Source of the DNA: Syntrophales bacterium
GTDB lineage: Bacteria; Desulfobacterota; Syntrophia; Syntrophales; UBA5619
Reading direction: 5' to 3'
NCBI GenBank assembly: GCA_028712015.1
Contig: JAQTRB010000013.1
Location: forward strand, 1 to 16,085
Length of the DNA: 16,085 bases
Below are positions 14,691 through 16,085 of this stretch, in pieces; position 1 is the first letter of the stretch, and each line of letters begins with the position of its first letter. The position numbers and the translations under genes are program-made. The notes under the pieces were generated by a model. The model did not search any database. It was not told the DNA's origin and worked only from the letters and a program-made list of their open reading frames with translations.

Positions 14691-14705
14691 GAGCGGTGTG
14701 AACGA

Positions 14706-15383
14706 ATGCCGGAAAGCCTGATCGCCATCGGAGACGCCTTGCCGTATCTTCTCCGGGGATCGCTTGTGACCCTGATTGTCGTGGTCGGGGCGATGGCCCT
14801 GGGGCTTGTTCTCGGGGTGCCCCTTGCCGTAGGACAGGTCTACGGGCACCGGGTTCTCCGGCGCGTGATCGCGGTCTATGTCTGGTTTTTTCGGGGGATT
14901 CCGCTTCTCGTCTTTCTCTTTCTCTTCTATTTCGGCCTCTGCACGGCCCTCGACATCAATCTTTCCGCCTTCACGGTGGCGATCATCGTGCTCGGGCTGA
15001 TCAGCTCCGCTTACCAGTCCCAGATCTTCCGCGGGGCGATCCTGTCGCTCCCGGAGGGACAATTCAAGGCGGCCCGGGCGCTCGGGATGAGCGATCTCAA
15101 GGCGATATCCGTCATCATTCTTCCACAGGCGCTCCGGCTGTCCGTTCCCGGCTGGTCGAACGAATACTCCATTCTGCTGAAGGACTCGGCGGTGACCTAC
15201 GCCCTGGGGGTAGCCGAGATCATGGCGCGGGCGCATTTCGTGGCGACCCGGACCTACCAGCAGCTCCCCCTTTATCTCACCGCGGGGATCATCTTTCTCG
15301 TCCTCACCTGGATGGGAACGAAAGGCCTCCGGATTCTGGAGGAGAAGGTCCGGATTCCGGGATACTCCCCGCACGGATTATAG
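14706..15383 (+). CDS. Polar amino-acid ABC transporter permease (HisM/GlnP type)
   Basis: This 225-residue inner-membrane protein has about five hydrophobic helices, in the regions 15-45, 52-80, 85-112, 150-170 and 187-205. Family signatures are WFFRGIPLLVFLFLFYFGL (60-78) and the EAA coupling loop EGQFKAARALGMSDLKAISVIILPQ (117-141), which contacts the ATPase. The usual LKDSAV segment follows at 158-163. The ATG at 14706 has only a weak upstream ribosome site, so translation may be lower than that of the binding protein. A single permease gene is present, so the channel may be a homodimer unless a second one lies beyond the window. The ATPase gene begins 7 bp after the stop. Confidence 0.94.
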   Translation: MPESLIAIGDALPYLLRGSLVTLIVVVGAMALGLVLGVPLAVGQVYGHRVLRRVIAVYVWFFRGIPLLVFLFLFYFGLCTALDINLSAFTVAIIVLGLISSAYQSQIFRGAILSLPEGQFKAARALGMSDLKAISVIILPQALRLSVPGWSNEYSILLKDSAVTYALGVAEIMARAHFVATRTYQQLPLYLTAGIIFLVLTWMGTKGLRILEEKVRIPGYSPHGL

Positions 15384-15390
15384 GCAGAAG

Positions 15391-16085
15391 ATGGCAGAAC
15401 CGATTTTACGGATCGAAAACATATCGAAGCGCTACGGGAAAAAGGATGTCCTCCGGGGGGCGTCGCTCGACGTGAACAAGGGGGATCTCAAGATCCTGAT
15501 CGGCCCCTCGGGCGCAGGCAAGAGCACGCTGTTGCAGTGCATCAACTTCCTCGTCAAACCAGACGAGGGGCGAATCTGGCTGGACGGCCGGGAGGTGCAT
15601 TACGCGCACAAGCGCGACCTCTACGCCTACCGCCAGAAGGTCGGGATGATCTTCCAGGATTTCAACCTTTTCGACCACCTGAACGCGCTGGAGAACGTCC
15701 GGATCGGGATGGTCCAGGTGAAGGGAATGCCGAAGGCGAAGGCCAATGATCGCGCCGTCATGGAATTGGAGCGGGTCGGCCTGAAAGATCACATGCAGAA
15801 ATATCCCGCCCAGCTCTCCGGCGGCCAGAAGCAACGGGTCTCGATCGCCCGGGCACTGGCGATGGATCCGAAGGTGATGCTGCTGGACGAACCGACGTCG
15901 GCGCTGGACCCCGAACTGATCGGCGAGGTTCACGCGGTCATCCGCGACCTCGGGAACAACGGCATGACCATGATCATGGCGACCCATCAGATCGGGTTCG
16001 CCAGTTCGCTCGCCAGCGAAATCGTCTTCATGGAGGACGGCCGGATTCTCGAACGGGGGACGCCCGACAAGATCTTCAACGATGC
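15391..16085 (+). CDS. Amino-acid ABC transporter ATP-binding protein (3' end outside window)
   Basis: The ATPase subunit of the importer begins at ATG 15391, 7 bp after the permease stop, and runs open to the window end (231 complete codons). Motifs in order are Walker A GPSGAGKST (38-46), the Q-loop in IFQDFNLF (87-94, Gln89), the signature LSGGQKQR (142-149), Walker B VMLLDEPTSALD (162-173) and the switch His199 in MATHQ. All catalytic residues are present. The family is usually 240-255 residues long, so only about 10-20 are missing. It completes a binding protein-permease-ATPase set read from the promoter at 13705. Confidence 0.95.
   Translation, partial: MAEPILRIENISKRYGKKDVLRGASLDVNKGDLKILIGPSGAGKSTLLQCINFLVKPDEGRIWLDGREVHYAHKRDLYAYRQKVGMIFQDFNLFDHLNALENVRIGMVQVKGMPKAKANDRAVMELERVGLKDHMQKYPAQLSGGQKQRVSIARALAMDPKVMLLDEPTSALDPELIGEVHAVIRDLGNNGMTMIMATHQIGFASSLASEIVFMEDGRILERGTPDKIFND

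Overview
The window looks like chromosomal DNA of an anaerobic, GC-rich bacterium. A syntrophic or sulfate-reducing Desulfobacterota lineage is a fair guess, based on a TRAP importer next to CoA-activation enzymes, a pyruvate phosphate dikinase and a LemA/TPM pair. No rRNA, tRNA or marker gene is present, so the taxonomy is inference only. I see no insertion sequence, CRISPR array or phage gene.

Region 1 (1-8651, + strand) reads as one catabolic cluster. It holds the 3' part of a fused CoA-transferase, an AMP-forming acyl-CoA ligase and a complete three-gene TRAP importer of the mannitol/chloroaromatic/2-oxoacid class. These are followed by a UspA-type ATP-binding protein, a CRYL1/carnitine-dehydrogenase-like 3-hydroxyacid dehydrogenase and a short-chain dehydrogenase closely resembling D-3-hydroxybutyrate dehydrogenase. 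A strong hairpin plus T-run closes it at 8602-8651. The simplest joint reading is import of a small (hydroxy)carboxylate, oxidation of free 3-hydroxyacids of either configuration to 3-oxoacids, and activation to the CoA thioester by transferase or ligase. The thiolase that would follow is not in the window.

Region 2 (8644-13602, - strand) is a second operon. It runs from a TATAAT promoter almost touching its first codon through a TPM-domain membrane protein, a nucleotidyltransferase-fold protein with an altered metal motif, and LemA. Pyruvate phosphate dikinase follows after 78 bp with two small hairpins and may be cotranscribed.

Region 3 (13675-16085, + strand) is a divergent polar amino-acid ABC importer: a strong sigma-70 promoter preceded by a tandem TCACC repeat, then binding protein, permease and ATPase (cut by the window end). 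In both importer operons a perfect GC-rich hairpin sits between the binding-protein gene and the permease genes, which probably sets binding protein in excess.

The points most worth following are the two-enantiomer hydroxyacid reading of region 1 with its unusual SDR active site, the TRAP-linked UspA protein, the TPM-nucleotidyltransferase-LemA trio, and the two divergent promoters with their repeat element.
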